64,000 nucleotides of DNA from Crocinitomix catalasitica ATCC 23190. Lineage in GTDB: Bacteria > Bacteroidota > Bacteroidia > Flavobacteriales_D > Crocinitomicaceae. Position 1 is the first letter of the stretch. Every line of letters begins with the position of its first letter. The notes under the pieces are model-generated. The model was not told the origin of the DNA. It saw only the letters and a list, made by a program, of their open reading frames with translations, and did no database searches. The stretch covers positions 1 to 64,000 of the forward strand of contig NZ_JHXV01000029.1 of the NCBI RefSeq assembly GCF_000621625.1. Direction: 5' to 3'. Position numbers and translations under genes: made by a program. Below, in pieces: positions 44,766 to 56,081 of the stretch.

Positions 44766-47165
44766 ATGCAGAGTCAAGATATTAGTGCACATAATACTTC
44801 TAATAAGTTAATTGAATTAAAAGATTTGACTTTCATTAAGAATATTTTCCTTAAAAACTTATGGATTATACTCTTATTACCGCCTTTAGGCTATTTGGCA
44901 GGTTATGTTTATACCTATCGTTTAACCAATATTTATGGAGCGAAAACAGAATTACTTTTAAAATCCAATGAAACTTATGATTACCAAGATAAAATTTATC
45001 AGGGATTAGGGGCTTATGGGGTTTATATGGATGTGCAAAATCAGATTCGAATATTAAGGTCTCGGGATTTGGTTGGGGAAGTGATCGATAAATTAGATTT
45101 TACCACATCCTATTATATTGTCGGTCGTATCAAGAAAGTAGAGGTATTTGAAGGTTTGCCTTTCAAAGCTGAAATTAATGTATTGAACCAGCAATTGTAT
45201 GAAAAGGAGATTGAGATTGAAATTTTAGATTTAGAATCATATAGAATTTCGTACGAATATGCCGGAGAAATTTACACGAAAGAACATTTGTTTAATAAAG
45301 TCGTTACAACAACTGACTATGAATTAAAACTTAGTCCACAATACGGATTTAGTGAAAAGAATATTGAAACTTTAAAAAGATCTAAATACGCTTTAGTGTT
45401 TCATTCAAGAGATCGATTGATTGGCCAATATCAGTCAAGGTTATCCATTAAGAATATTGAATATACCAGTGTTTTAGAATTATCAGTTCAAGATGAATTA
45501 AAAAAAAGAGCTAAAGTTTATTTGGATACTTTTGCCAATACATATGTGGATTATTCAAAACGAATCCAACTGGAAGTGAATGAAAATACATTGGATAATA
45601 TTCAAAAACAATTGGATACGTTAAATGTGTTTATAAGAGCAACAGAAAATGAACTTTTGCATTTTAAAGATGAGAATGCCATATTAAATGTGGCGAAAGA
45701 AGAAATTGAATTTTTTGAAGAATACCTGTCTTATACAAGAACAAGTAGAGAATTAAAAGAGAAAAAATCTTCGGTGAATGCGCTTTTAGAATATCTTAAA
45801 ACGGGCGATGATGGCCGATTTTTACCACCTGCTTTTTATATAGAATCTGAAGATCATTATATTCAAACGGCGGTAACAAATATTCGGGAAAAGCAAATCA
45901 AATATGATTTAAATAAAATTCAGGTATCTGAAGAACATACATCTATGATAAACCTTCAAAAGGAAATTGCTGGTTTGGTTAATGATGCGAAAAAGTATTT
46001 GGAAAACGTACTTGGAGGGCTGGATTTAAAAATTATTGAAACGAATAGTTTTATTGATGATTTTAAAGATCAGATCAGACGAATGCCAAAATCTGCACAG
46101 GCATTGAAGACTATTGAGAGAGAATTGGAGGTAAATAATAATATGTATTTATTCTTATTAGAGAAATTGACAAATACGCTAATTGCACGGGCAGGAATTA
46201 TACCGCAAGTGAGAATCATTGAAAACACGGTAAGTACTGGTTTAATCTATCCGGATAAAACTAAAATGATGCGATTATTTGTTTTAGGTGGACTTTTACT
46301 GGCATTATTTATCGCCTTGATACGACAATTATTTTATGCAAGGATTGAAAATGTTGAAGAATTATCAGATATTGACGGAATGAATGTGATTGGAGGAGTG
46401 CCTTACTTAAAGAAAATTCTATCACCGATAATGGTGGTGAATCAGCCTAAAGCACAAGTCACAGAAAGTTTTAGAACAATACGATCCAATCTCTCTTATC
46501 TTGGAGGCGAAAGGCAAGATGGAATCGCAAAAAAAGTGATGTTATCTTCATTTTTTCCAGGAGAAGGTAAAACATTCAATTCATCAAATATTGCATCTTT
46601 AATTGCAATGGGAGATAAGAAAGTGTTGTTGATGGATTTTGATTTACACCGACCGAAAGTGCATAAGATGTTTGATATAGAAAACACGAAAGGTGTTTCT
46701 AACTATTTAATTGGAAAATTAGGTTTTGATGAAATTGTAAACTCTAATATATTACCCAATCTGGATGTAATTAGCGCTGGGCCTATTTCACCTAATCCTT
46801 CTGAACTGGTATTAAGAGATAAGGTGGATGAATTGTTTAAATATGCCGAAGACAAATATGATTATATCATTGTGGATACACCACCGTTTGGATTATTAAA
46901 TGATACGATTGAATTAATCAAATATGTCGATGTCTTTTTGATCATCATGAATACGAAATTTGCCAAACGATCAGGTGTGAATAAAATGGTGAATATGCTC
47001 AACAAGTATGATGATGTGAGTAAGGGGTATATATTAAACGGAATCAAACAAAATAAATTCCAATATTATTATTCTAAATATACCTACAAATACAGTTATT
47101 CATATAATTATGGATATGGCTATGGTTACGGTGAAGAATATACAAGTGATAAGAATGAGGATTAA
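44766..47165 (+). CDS. Polysaccharide co-polymerase and tyrosine autokinase, Wzc-like
   Basis: The 799-residue inner-membrane protein has a Wzz-type N-terminal part (transmembrane helix about 34-55, long periplasmic coiled coil) and a second helix (VLGGLLLALFIAL). A cytoplasmic BY-kinase domain follows, with Walker A PGEGKT (Lys602, Thr603), Walker A' VLLMDFDLHRP and Walker B-like YIIVDTPP. The tail is a Tyr cluster (YYYSKYTYKYSYSYNYGYGY), the autophosphorylation site that controls chain length and export of capsule or exopolysaccharide. It is convergent with the glycan operon it probably serves, and its phosphatase is not in view. Confidence 0.93.
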   Translation: MQSQDISAHNTSNKLIELKDLTFIKNIFLKNLWIILLLPPLGYLAGYVYTYRLTNIYGAKTELLLKSNETYDYQDKIYQGLGAYGVYMDVQNQIRILRSRDLVGEVIDKLDFTTSYYIVGRIKKVEVFEGLPFKAEINVLNQQLYEKEIEIEILDLESYRISYEYAGEIYTKEHLFNKVVTTTDYELKLSPQYGFSEKNIETLKRSKYALVFHSRDRLIGQYQSRLSIKNIEYTSVLELSVQDELKKRAKVYLDTFANTYVDYSKRIQLEVNENTLDNIQKQLDTLNVFIRATENELLHFKDENAILNVAKEEIEFFEEYLSYTRTSRELKEKKSSVNALLEYLKTGDDGRFLPPAFYIESEDHYIQTAVTNIREKQIKYDLNKIQVSEEHTSMINLQKEIAGLVNDAKKYLENVLGGLDLKIIETNSFIDDFKDQIRRMPKSAQALKTIERELEVNNNMYLFLLEKLTNTLIARAGIIPQVRIIENTVSTGLIYPDKTKMMRLFVLGGLLLALFIALIRQLFYARIENVEELSDIDGMNVIGGVPYLKKILSPIMVVNQPKAQVTESFRTIRSNLSYLGGERQDGIAKKVMLSSFFPGEGKTFNSSNIASLIAMGDKKVLLMDFDLHRPKVHKMFDIENTKGVSNYLIGKLGFDEIVNSNILPNLDVISAGPISPNPSELVLRDKVDELFKYAEDKYDYIIVDTPPFGLLNDTIELIKYVDVFLIIMNTKFAKRSGVNKMVNMLNKYDDVSKGYILNGIKQNKFQYYYSKYTYKYSYSYNYGYGYGYGEEYTSDKNED

Positions 47166-47226
47166 AAAGATCTGCTTTGAATTAAAAACATTGTGGTTTT
47201 AAATAAATGGATTTAAAATATAATTA

Positions 47227-48381
47227 TTATAATCTTGAGCTAATTTGTAAGATCATTTTTAGGATCAATTTATCCCATAAAAACTGCGTTTTTATTTTTT
47301 TAAGTGAATTTAACTTTAATTGATTTAAAGTGTCATCATTTAATGCAATAGATGAAATTAAAGCGTTTTCTAATTCCTTTTTGTTATGTATAGGGATCAA
47401 AAATCCGTTATTTTTATCCACTAACATTTCAACAGCACCAGTATCAGTGGCAATGATAGCCAAGCCTCTCGCCATCCCTTCTAGTATCACGTTAGGCATC
47501 CCTTCAGCATGACTGGGGCATACCAATACATCCATTTCATCCAATACAGCGCAAATCGTTGCTGCCGTGCGCAATTCACCGTGATAGAAAAATTGTGCAT
47601 CTTTAATTTGTTTTGCTTCGGGGATAGGTCCAATAAAATGAAATTCGTAGTTGACGTGTTCAGGTAATATTTTTAATACTTCATTTAAATCATTGATACC
47701 TTTGCGTTCTTCATCGCGCCCCATGAAAACGAATTTTCTTTTATGCTGTGTATTAAGTTCGTTTGCGGATCTCAACCATTCTTTGTTGAGACCGGAAGTG
47801 AAATCAAATACTTGTTTTTGAGATACCTTGAATTCCTTGAGTATTAAGTCCGTTATTTTTCCGCCATAAGAGAAAATATAATCGGCATTTTCATTGTTCC
47901 AACGGGTTGGGCCTTGCAATAATTTAGATTCTATTTTCTGCTTCAAAGAAGGCATGTTCTGGTACATTTCATACCCATGAAATTTTACGCTAATAGGCGG
48001 TAGTTTAATACCTTTCTTTTTCTGTTCCATCGCATACCAACCTGTAAAACCTTTGGTATAAATAAAATCAAATTGATTAAAGTCAATGGCGTTGAAAACG
48101 AGCTTGCTGTATTGATAGGATTCTCGTAAATAATGACCTGGTATTTTTCCAGGTTTAGGGAATTTTAAGCCAATTATTTTATGAAGTTGTGTATTTAGTT
48201 TACCAAAAAGTTGTTGGTTCACCATTTTGTCTGATGGCAATTCTTGATCAAAACCAACACAATGTACCAATGTAATATTGACACCAGCGAGGGTGAAATA
48301 TTTGGCTAAGTTGGCGGAATGTCTTTGCATGCCTCCAGTAACATAAGGAGTAATGCCGTCAGTGATGAGCAATAGATTCAT
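47227..48381 (-). CDS. Family 4 glycosyltransferase
   Basis: The 384-residue GT-B enzyme has N-terminal TDGITPYVTGGMQRHSANLA (the GGxxR/H acceptor loop) and the GT4 motif in LDEMDVLVCPSHAEGMPNVILEGMARGLAIIATDTGAVEML, with the E-x7-E pair. It retains the sugar's configuration and builds a surface glycan at the cytoplasmic membrane face. It is the last gene of the minus-strand glycan operon and directly abuts the GT2 gene. Confidence 0.9.
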   Translation of the reverse strand: MNLLLITDGITPYVTGGMQRHSANLAKYFTLAGVNITLVHCVGFDQELPSDKMVNQQLFGKLNTQLHKIIGLKFPKPGKIPGHYLRESYQYSKLVFNAIDFNQFDFIYTKGFTGWYAMEQKKKGIKLPPISVKFHGYEMYQNMPSLKQKIESKLLQGPTRWNNENADYIFSYGGKITDLILKEFKVSQKQVFDFTSGLNKEWLRSANELNTQHKRKFVFMGRDEERKGINDLNEVLKILPEHVNYEFHFIGPIPEAKQIKDAQFFYHGELRTAATICAVLDEMDVLVCPSHAEGMPNVILEGMARGLAIIATDTGAVEMLVDKNNGFLIPIHNKKELENALISSIALNDDTLNQLKLNSLKKIKTQFLWDKLILKMILQISSRL

Positions 48382-49365
48382 TTAATTCAACTTAAGTAGG
48401 TATTTAAATATAAATTTTAATCCTTTGGGATGGATAGGGGATAGCGTATTAATTCGGTTGTAGTTTTTTAATTTACTTAATTGTGTTTTGTCATTACATG
48501 TCTCAAAAATAAGTTGCGTGAGCTCTTCGAATTTCTTTTTCGAAAGATTTTGAACCCTGTATTGATATTGAATAGTCGACAGGGCTTCGAATAAGGTGCC
48601 TATTAGATCTTTCTTATCAAGAGAAGATTCGACTTTAGCATAGAAGTCTGCATAATAATTGCAGCAGGCTTTTACAAATTTTTCATAAAAAACATCAGTA
48701 TTAAAATTTAATCGTTTTTCATCGATTCTATAAAATATTTCAATTGAACTTTCTGAAAATAGTTTACCTTTTAGATCAGCAATCAATGCTCTGGTATGCA
48801 ATTCAACATCCTGTAAACGATTATAGTTTAAATTAAAACCGTTTAATTTTTCTATCGTTGTTTTTCTCCATAAAACTTGTGGAGTCCCCCATAATATTTG
48901 ATGTTTTAGGAATTTTGACAATATGTTTGAATGTGAGAGGTTCGAGGGCAATATCCAATACTCTGTTTTAGGACGATCTTCAATTTGTTTTTCAAAAACT
49001 CCCATGTTAAAAACCCAGAAATCGAAAGCCGGAAAATTCGAAGCGGATTCAATTTGGTTCGAGAGACAATTTTCAGTCATTACGTCGTCAGCGTCAAAAA
49101 ATAAAATATATTCCCCTTTAGCAAGTTTTAATCCTTCATTTCTGCAATAATTAGCCCCTTTATTTGTTGCGTTTGATTTTGATTTAATCTGATCGTGTTT
49201 TACAGCGAAATTATCAGCAATATTTTTAGTTCCATCCGTGGAGCAATCGTCTATAATTATGAGTTCCCAATTTTTATATGTTTGTTCAATAACGGAATTA
49301 ATACAAGCCGTCAAAAATTCAGCTTTATTATATGAAGGAGTTACGATCGAGATTAAAGGATTCAC
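48382..49365 (-). CDS. Family 2 glycosyltransferase
   Basis: The 327-residue GT-A enzyme starts SIVTPSYNKAEFL, with the nucleotide-sugar motif IIDDCSTDGT and the DxD metal site in LFFDADDVM. No C-terminal membrane helix is seen, unlike the GtrB-like enzyme at 34041. It adds one sugar during glycan repeat assembly. The stop abuts the GT4 gene with no spacer; 32 bases separate it from the upstream gene. Confidence 0.9.
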   Translation of the reverse strand: MNPLISIVTPSYNKAEFLTACINSVIEQTYKNWELIIIDDCSTDGTKNIADNFAVKHDQIKSKSNATNKGANYCRNEGLKLAKGEYILFFDADDVMTENCLSNQIESASNFPAFDFWVFNMGVFEKQIEDRPKTEYWILPSNLSHSNILSKFLKHQILWGTPQVLWRKTTIEKLNGFNLNYNRLQDVELHTRALIADLKGKLFSESSIEIFYRIDEKRLNFNTDVFYEKFVKACCNYYADFYAKVESSLDKKDLIGTLFEALSTIQYQYRVQNLSKKKFEELTQLIFETCNDKTQLSKLKNYNRINTLSPIHPKGLKFIFKYLLKLN

Positions 49366-49397
49366 AGTTTGATTTTAAATCTTTGGTATTTACTTGT

Positions 49398-50690
49398 CTA
49401 ATTAGTGTGAATTTTTGGTTTAGGATAAATATACTGTTTTAAGTTATTTTTTTCGAAAAATAAATTATCACATTGGTTCATGGCTAAAATAATCATTTGT
49501 TCTAGTTCATTTTCAGTTTCTGCACAAATGTTTTTTATGGAACTATTTTTTATTGGGAAATTAAATTTATCCATACCTACTGGATACAAAATGGTTTTGA
49601 ATCCCATAAAAAGCCTTTCATAAATTATGGAACTGTGAAAGGCTACCGCTAAGTCTACATCCTGAAAACAATGACTTGAAGCCAATTTTGTATCATTTAT
49701 TTTGAAATTATGAGAATTAAGGATTAAGTTATAATGCTCACGTACTTGATCTAATCCTAGTTTTTTTTCTTTTGGGTGTAAAAAAATAGTTAATTTGAAC
49801 GTTTTATTTTGGTCAACTACCTTTTGAAGTAATCGCAGGACAGTGTTTTCATTGTCAATTATATTTAACCCTTGATCCATGTGATCCTGTTTAGCCCTGA
49901 TCCAACCACCCGTTGAGTAAAAGCCGATTTTATTTTTACCAATAGAAAGATCTTTATCTTCATACAAATCAATATATTCATGAGACCGTTCTGGTCCCCA
50001 TTGGATTATGTTATTCGCTTGGATAGTATTCGCAAAATGTTCAGCTTCGTCTAATTGGTATGCAGTGTTTACAACTAGTGTATCTGTTAAAATATTAGAA
50101 TTCCACATAGATATAGGAGCTAGTGATGTTATTTTTATGATTTTATGTTCTAGTTTTAAAAGTTTATCCGCAAGATAATTTGACGAGTTATCATAAATAC
50201 AGTAATAATATATTTCAGTATTAACATTGTTTTTTAAAGCTTCCATTAAGTTTTTCCACTGTAACTTATGTTGAATCAATAGGGCGAAACTAGATTTATC
50301 TTTATAAAATAAACTTGTTAAAAATGACAATCCAACCAACGGTAGATTAAATAAAGTGAACCAAATTTTCTGTTTATTTGAAGTAAACCCAATAAAATCG
50401 TCAAGAACAATAAATTCATAACCTTTTGTACCATTATAATAGTTTAAATAGGCTATTCTAGTTTCTTTAGCATTTACGTTTATGTCAAAAATTAGATGTT
50501 TTCCTGAAATTGTTTTTTGATTTATGATTGGTTTTTTTAATAATCCGTAAAAATAAATCAGTGGCAATAAAATTTTTGAGGTGTCTTGTTTGCCAAAACG
50601 AAAAGACTTTCCAAAAGTATGGTTGAGTATAATTTGGTTGGTTTTATTCAATTTTAGATTGAATAATTTACAAAATATTAATTTATACAT
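49398..50690 (-). CDS. Unrecognised GT-B-like protein with sialyltransferase-type motifs
   Basis: The 430-residue protein matches no family I know well. Three motifs resemble those of bacterial sialyltransferases and polysialyltransferases: an acidic pair in VLDDFIG (97-98), an HP motif in TIFLHPKEK (His305-Pro306) and an SS motif in AFHSSIIYE (Ser353-Ser354). The C-terminal half looks like a GT-B nucleotide-binding domain. It lies 7 bases from the phosphatase gene of the nonulosonate cassette, which supports use of a CMP-nonulosonate donor. The motif match is by eye, so other GT-B roles, such as a CDP-glycerol-type transferase, remain possible. Confidence 0.5.
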   Translation of the reverse strand: MYKLIFCKLFNLKLNKTNQIILNHTFGKSFRFGKQDTSKILLPLIYFYGLLKKPIINQKTISGKHLIFDINVNAKETRIAYLNYYNGTKGYEFIVLDDFIGFTSNKQKIWFTLFNLPLVGLSFLTSLFYKDKSSFALLIQHKLQWKNLMEALKNNVNTEIYYYCIYDNSSNYLADKLLKLEHKIIKITSLAPISMWNSNILTDTLVVNTAYQLDEAEHFANTIQANNIIQWGPERSHEYIDLYEDKDLSIGKNKIGFYSTGGWIRAKQDHMDQGLNIIDNENTVLRLLQKVVDQNKTFKLTIFLHPKEKKLGLDQVREHYNLILNSHNFKINDTKLASSHCFQDVDLAVAFHSSIIYERLFMGFKTILYPVGMDKFNFPIKNSSIKNICAETENELEQMIILAMNQCDNLFFEKNNLKQYIYPKPKIHTN

Positions 50691-50697
50691 TAAGCAT

Positions 50698-51739
<1,042 letters not shown>

Positions 51740-51753
51740 ACAAATTTAATTTT

Positions 51754-52800
51754 TTAACCGATTAAAGCATTATAGATAATCTCATTTTGAGGTATATCAT
51801 TAATAGCTTTTTTACCAATGATATTTGATCTTTCAGCCCATTTTAATCCATCTCCAGGAGATAACATATGGATGTCGTCTTCTGTAATGATTTCACCAGC
51901 TTTAATATTTCTTTTAGAAGCGATTGATCGTTCAAGTTTGTTTTTGGCAGCAGTAGTATCTTCAACGATGAAGATTTTCTCTTCTCCCATAGATTCATCG
52001 AGAATTCTAATATCTCTTACCATGCGATGTACGCCATCAGGACCTAATGAACCGGCCTGATCAGTACCTTTCATTCGTCGATCCAAAGTAATATGTTTTT
52101 CTATTATTTCTGCACCGCAAGCTACTGCTGCTACAGGCATAGAAATACCTATTGTATGATCTGAATAACCAATAGTATAATCACTGTAATTTTTAAGCAA
52201 GTAACTTATTGTTTTTAAATTGACATTTTTAGGGTGAGTAGGATATTGTGAAACGCAGTGCAAAATAGATAGGTCACTATGATGTTTTGTAATTACTTCT
52301 ATCGCGTCATCCAGTTCTTTTTTACCTGCCATGCCGGTAGAAACGATGATTGGTATTTTTGTTTCAGCGAGAGCTGCTAACAAAGGTAAGTTTGTTAAGT
52401 CTCTACTAGCTACTTTCAATTTGTCAGGCGTAAAAAGTTTTAACATTGATAAACATCCGGTTGCACAAAGTGTTTCTACAAATTCCAAACCTTTTGACTT
52501 TGCATGTTTATATACTTCAAAATGTTCTTCATCGTTCAATTCTAGGTACTCTCTATGTTCGCCATAGGTAGTGCCGAATGAATTATCATTATCATATAAA
52601 CGAGCCATTTGTGACTGCGAAAGTTCCTGATTTAAGTCGCGTTTTGTTAATTTAACGGCATCCATTCCTTTCAATATCCCACCAAAAACTTCGTCGTGAA
52701 TAGGTCTTGAAATTAAGTCAATAATTAGTTTAGCAATTTCGACTGAACCATTATGGTTTTGTCCAATTTCTCCTATTAGGTATGTGTTATTATTTTGCAT
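51754..52800 (-). CDS. neuB: N-acetylneuraminate synthase family protein (NeuB-like)
   Basis: The 348-residue protein starts YLIGEIGQNHNGSVEIAK, the NeuB signature. It has DAVKLTKRDL, VETLCATG, KVASRDLTNLP, PIIVSTGMAGKKE, HCVSQYPTHP, GYSDHTIG and EKHITLDRRMKGTDQAGSL, and ends in an SAF/antifreeze-like domain (RSIASKRNIKAGEIITEDDI). It condenses phosphoenolpyruvate with a six-carbon amino or hexose substrate to form a nonulosonic acid or its 9-phosphate. The adjoining phosphatase favours the 9-phosphate route. Overlap with the cytidylyltransferase gene is 11 bases. Confidence 0.9.
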   Translation of the reverse strand: MQNNNTYLIGEIGQNHNGSVEIAKLIIDLISRPIHDEVFGGILKGMDAVKLTKRDLNQELSQSQMARLYDNDNSFGTTYGEHREYLELNDEEHFEVYKHAKSKGLEFVETLCATGCLSMLKLFTPDKLKVASRDLTNLPLLAALAETKIPIIVSTGMAGKKELDDAIEVITKHHSDLSILHCVSQYPTHPKNVNLKTISYLLKNYSDYTIGYSDHTIGISMPVAAVACGAEIIEKHITLDRRMKGTDQAGSLGPDGVHRMVRDIRILDESMGEEKIFIVEDTTAAKNKLERSIASKRNIKAGEIITEDDIHMLSPGDGLKWAERSNIIGKKAINDIPQNEIIYNALIG

Positions 52801-53539
52801 TTTTTTCAGTTTCTGTGATCATAGAGGAAATAAAGTTACTGTTTTTTACCATGTCTATCACATCATTATAATTAAATTCAATTTTATTATTTAAAAGCGC
52901 TTTATACACATTTGATGCGTTATCAAAATCAGCACTTGTATCTACAGTAAGTCTGATATAATTATTGTCAGAAATAACTTTATCTACCTCTAACCACGCA
53001 ACTTTAAATTTATCATTGTTATCATAAATATAATTTGTGACATGTTCTAAAAAAAGGGGAGAGTCAGTTTGATTTAAGACTTCTTTAAGGGCGGCGAATT
53101 TAGTTATTTCAGCAAAGAAACCATAACTAGTTTTCATACAAGGTTTTCCATTAATTCTATGCGCTAAATAGTCAAAATCCTCATTCCAGTTTTGAATTAA
53201 TTCATCAAGAAGTGAAATATCTAAAAAGGGATTGTCTGCGCAAACTCTTATTAATGTTTTATTAGGGTGTAATTTCTCGACATCAAGAAATCGTTGAACT
53301 AAATTATTCTCGCTTCCTCTGACAATAGTGCATGGATCGTTTCTTAATAAATCCACTAAACTATCGTCTTTGGTATTTGTTGTTGTCGCAACAATTATTG
53401 GGATATAATCAAATTTGGCGTTTAACTTTCTTATTATTATTTGTGGTATAGTGAGACCATTATTAAAAGGTAACAACATTTTATTGGCTAAACGGGTAGA
53501 ACCGGTTCTTGCCTGTATTATAAATACAAATTCTGTCAT
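52790..53539 (-). CDS. SpsF/NeuA-type cytidylyltransferase
   Basis: The 249-residue protein has the nucleotidyltransferase start FVFIIQARTGSTRLANKMLLPF, then PIIVATTTNTKDD and RVCADNPFLD, which mark SpsF-like cytidylyltransferases. It likely activates the NeuB product as a CMP-nonulosonate for transfer. SpsF-like proteins differ from classical NeuA, so the exact sugar is open. It lies 9 bases from the GT4 gene and overlaps neuB by 11. Confidence 0.83.
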   Translation of the reverse strand: MTEFVFIIQARTGSTRLANKMLLPFNNGLTIPQIIIRKLNAKFDYIPIIVATTTNTKDDSLVDLLRNDPCTIVRGSENNLVQRFLDVEKLHPNKTLIRVCADNPFLDISLLDELIQNWNEDFDYLAHRINGKPCMKTSYGFFAEITKFAALKEVLNQTDSPLFLEHVTNYIYDNNDKFKVAWLEVDKVISDNNYIRLTVDTSADFDNASNVYKALLNNKIEFNYNDVIDMVKNSNFISSMITETEKNAK

Positions 53540-53548
53540 TGTACAAAT

Positions 53549-54766
53549 TTATTGAATTTCGGCTATTAAATTTTTAAAATTTTGAATTGAACGATCGTTA
53601 CTAAAATTTTTACTCCAGGTCAATTTCGCTTTTTTTCTCAGTTCTATTTGATTTGAAAATAAAAAGTCAAAAGCGTTTAATATTTGCTCATTAGAAAAGT
53701 TTTCATCTAGTAATAGTTTTGAATCTACTATTTCACGGCAGCCACCAACATCTGTGCTAATTACGGGTATGCCAAACGAACTAGCTTCCATCATGGAAAA
53801 TGGTAGGCCTTCTGTTTTACTGACACTAATAAATGCGGTAATTGGTTGAAAAGCATACATGGACATGATTTCCTCGTTAGATAATTTCCCTTTGAGTTTA
53901 TATGTAATATTATGCTTAGTTTTTAGTTTGTCTATAGCAATACGTAAACCTTCATTCTTTGTAAAGTCGTAAGTACCGATGTGGTACCAAATAATTGATG
54001 TTTTATATTTTTCTGAAAGTGCAATCAAAATATTTGGAATAAGTTCAATGCGTTTTACATCTCTTCGCGCTGTATCCGCTACACTTACTATAGTTATTGG
54101 TTTGTCTGAATCCTTTAGTGGATTGTCAGTTAAATGTCTTTTATTGGTACCTAAATAGTAAACTTTAATTTTTGGATTAAATTCACTATATTTTTTATTT
54201 AGATAATGAACACCATTTTTAGAGACGCTTAGAATCAAATCTGCATTTTTAAAAATAAATTTTCTAAAACTTAATTTTTTAGTTTTTAGATAACGTTCTT
54301 CAAATAAATCTCCTCCATGCGTACAGGTAATGAATTTACAATTGTGTTTTTTTTTCAAGAAAGTCGGCAGCAGGGCATTGTTATAGGTGAAAAAAGAATA
54401 CAGTACATCTGATTTGGAGAATGTGTACTTGTTATTAATAGTTTTCGATAGATCAATATATTTTAGTAAATAACTCTGTCTAAGTAAATATTCTTTTAAG
54501 TATGCAATAGAAGTGTTTTTAGAAAATAAGTCGGCAAGTAAAATAAATTGAATTGAAAAAAAATTGTTTAACAAGATTCTTTTTTTACTTGTTGAAGAAT
54601 TGACAGGTAGGATATGTTTTTTAACATTTGTAGGAAAATTATATTGGTTTTTATCCTCTGTTAGTATTATTACCTCCTTAAAAATTGAAGACATTTTAAT
54701 AATCTCACTTTGTGTGAAAGTAGAATTTAAACTCTCCATGAAAAAAAAACAACGGAAATTATTCAT
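53549..54766 (-). CDS. Family 4 glycosyltransferase
   Basis: The 405-residue GT-B enzyme has the donor-site motif FQPITAFISVSKTEGLPFSMMEASSFGIPVISTDVGGCREIV and an acceptor-side CTHGGDLFEERYL. The N-terminal Rossmann domain is less well kept than in the 47227 enzyme, with several Lys-rich inserts. It adds a sugar to the growing glycan. It follows the other GT4 gene by 38 bases and precedes the cytidylyltransferase by 9. Confidence 0.88.
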   Translation of the reverse strand: MNNFRCFFFMESLNSTFTQSEIIKMSSIFKEVIILTEDKNQYNFPTNVKKHILPVNSSTSKKRILLNNFFSIQFILLADLFSKNTSIAYLKEYLLRQSYLLKYIDLSKTINNKYTFSKSDVLYSFFTYNNALLPTFLKKKHNCKFITCTHGGDLFEERYLKTKKLSFRKFIFKNADLILSVSKNGVHYLNKKYSEFNPKIKVYYLGTNKRHLTDNPLKDSDKPITIVSVADTARRDVKRIELIPNILIALSEKYKTSIIWYHIGTYDFTKNEGLRIAIDKLKTKHNITYKLKGKLSNEEIMSMYAFQPITAFISVSKTEGLPFSMMEASSFGIPVISTDVGGCREIVDSKLLLDENFSNEQILNAFDFLFSNQIELRKKAKLTWSKNFSNDRSIQNFKNLIAEIQ

Positions 54767-54804
54767 ATAGATTCTTACTGTTTAAATTGAAATCACTTGA
54801 GGGA

Positions 54805-55962
54805 TTATTCGGAAATATTTTTCCAAAATGATTCAATTTGGTCAATAAATGCTTTCGGGGTATGAATTTCATCCATACTTTTTTTACTATTTTCCATCAT
54901 TTTTAATTGCTCGTTTTCGTCTAAAGTAATGACTCCTTCCATTTTAATACAAAGTGAAAGTGGGCTGTCCTCATCTAAAATAAAACCATTAGTATTATTC
55001 TTTACGAGTAGATCTGTTTGGCCAACATTTCTAGCTAAAATTATGTTGCGATGAAACATTGCTTCCATCATACTTAAAGAAGGAAAATTTTCAAAGTCCT
55101 GTGTTGAAATATAAACTTTCGTTTTTGGGAAAACATCGTGTAGCGTATTTGATTGTTTAAAGTTTATGATGTTATCTAAGCCCAGTTCAACTGTAAGTGT
55201 TTTTAATTCATCAAGTAAAGGTCCATGTCCGTATAGGTCAAAATTCCAATTTGTCCAATCAACTTTTTTTCTATCGACTAAATGCTTAACAGCATGGATA
55301 TACCAATCCGGTTTTTTTTGATTATCTAATCTACTTGCAAAAATAAATGTATTGCTTTTTTCAATCTGACTTTCATTTTCTTTAAACAAAACGAAACGAG
55401 AAGTAATACACTCTATTTTTGTTTGTTCAGGCAATAAATTATTCTCTCGGAAATATTTTTTGTAATATTCATACCAACTATAAATTCCGTCAAATTTTAT
55501 TTCATTGGGTTGTGAAACATATCTTTGATAATAACCTTTATCGCCGGCCAGTAATTTATATGGAATTTGACAATCTACTATGTTCTGGATCAACTTTGGC
55601 CGATTATTAATTTTACTTAGGAATAATAATCTTTCAAAATCCTGTCTCCCATAATTGGCACAATGAAAAACGTCAATTTTATATTTTTTAATTTTGTGGT
55701 ATAAATCAATATTTTCGACTTGTCTCTTGAATCTGTTAGAAACATTTTTGAGCAACACTATATTTTTTGAGTCAGAAGTCAATTTATTGACTTCAAGTAA
55801 AGCATTATAGGTTGACTTGTCAAGAAAATAGAATAAATTGAATTGGCTGTTTAGCTGTCTTGAATAGATAGTGAAGAAGTCAGAAAAAAATCTTTCAACG
55901 CCGCCACCGCCCTTTAAACTGTGAGCTCCTGAGAGATAAATAGCAATATTCTTTTTCATCAT
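54805..55962 (-). CDS. Family 4 glycosyltransferase
   Basis: The 385-residue GT-B enzyme has the acceptor loop SLKGGGGVERFFSDFF and the GT4 donor motif PKTKVYISTQDFENFPSLSMMEAMFHRNIILARNVGQTDLLV. It acts in the same glycan pathway. It is 38 bases upstream of the next GT4 gene. A 119-base gap separates it from the ABC transporter gene on the same strand, so an internal promoter is possible there, though I found no clear box. Confidence 0.88.
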   Translation of the reverse strand: MMKKNIAIYLSGAHSLKGGGGVERFFSDFFTIYSRQLNSQFNLFYFLDKSTYNALLEVNKLTSDSKNIVLLKNVSNRFKRQVENIDLYHKIKKYKIDVFHCANYGRQDFERLLFLSKINNRPKLIQNIVDCQIPYKLLAGDKGYYQRYVSQPNEIKFDGIYSWYEYYKKYFRENNLLPEQTKIECITSRFVLFKENESQIEKSNTFIFASRLDNQKKPDWYIHAVKHLVDRKKVDWTNWNFDLYGHGPLLDELKTLTVELGLDNIINFKQSNTLHDVFPKTKVYISTQDFENFPSLSMMEAMFHRNIILARNVGQTDLLVKNNTNGFILDEDSPLSLCIKMEGVITLDENEQLKMMENSKKSMDEIHTPKAFIDQIESFWKNISE

Positions 55963-56081
55963 TTAATTAATTTGGTAGGCATGTAAAACAATGCATCTTG
56001 TAAAGTAGACTCTAGACTTGATATCTTATTATTAAAGCCTGTTTCCATTAACCTGTATTGATGGTAAGATGAAATGGTTGT

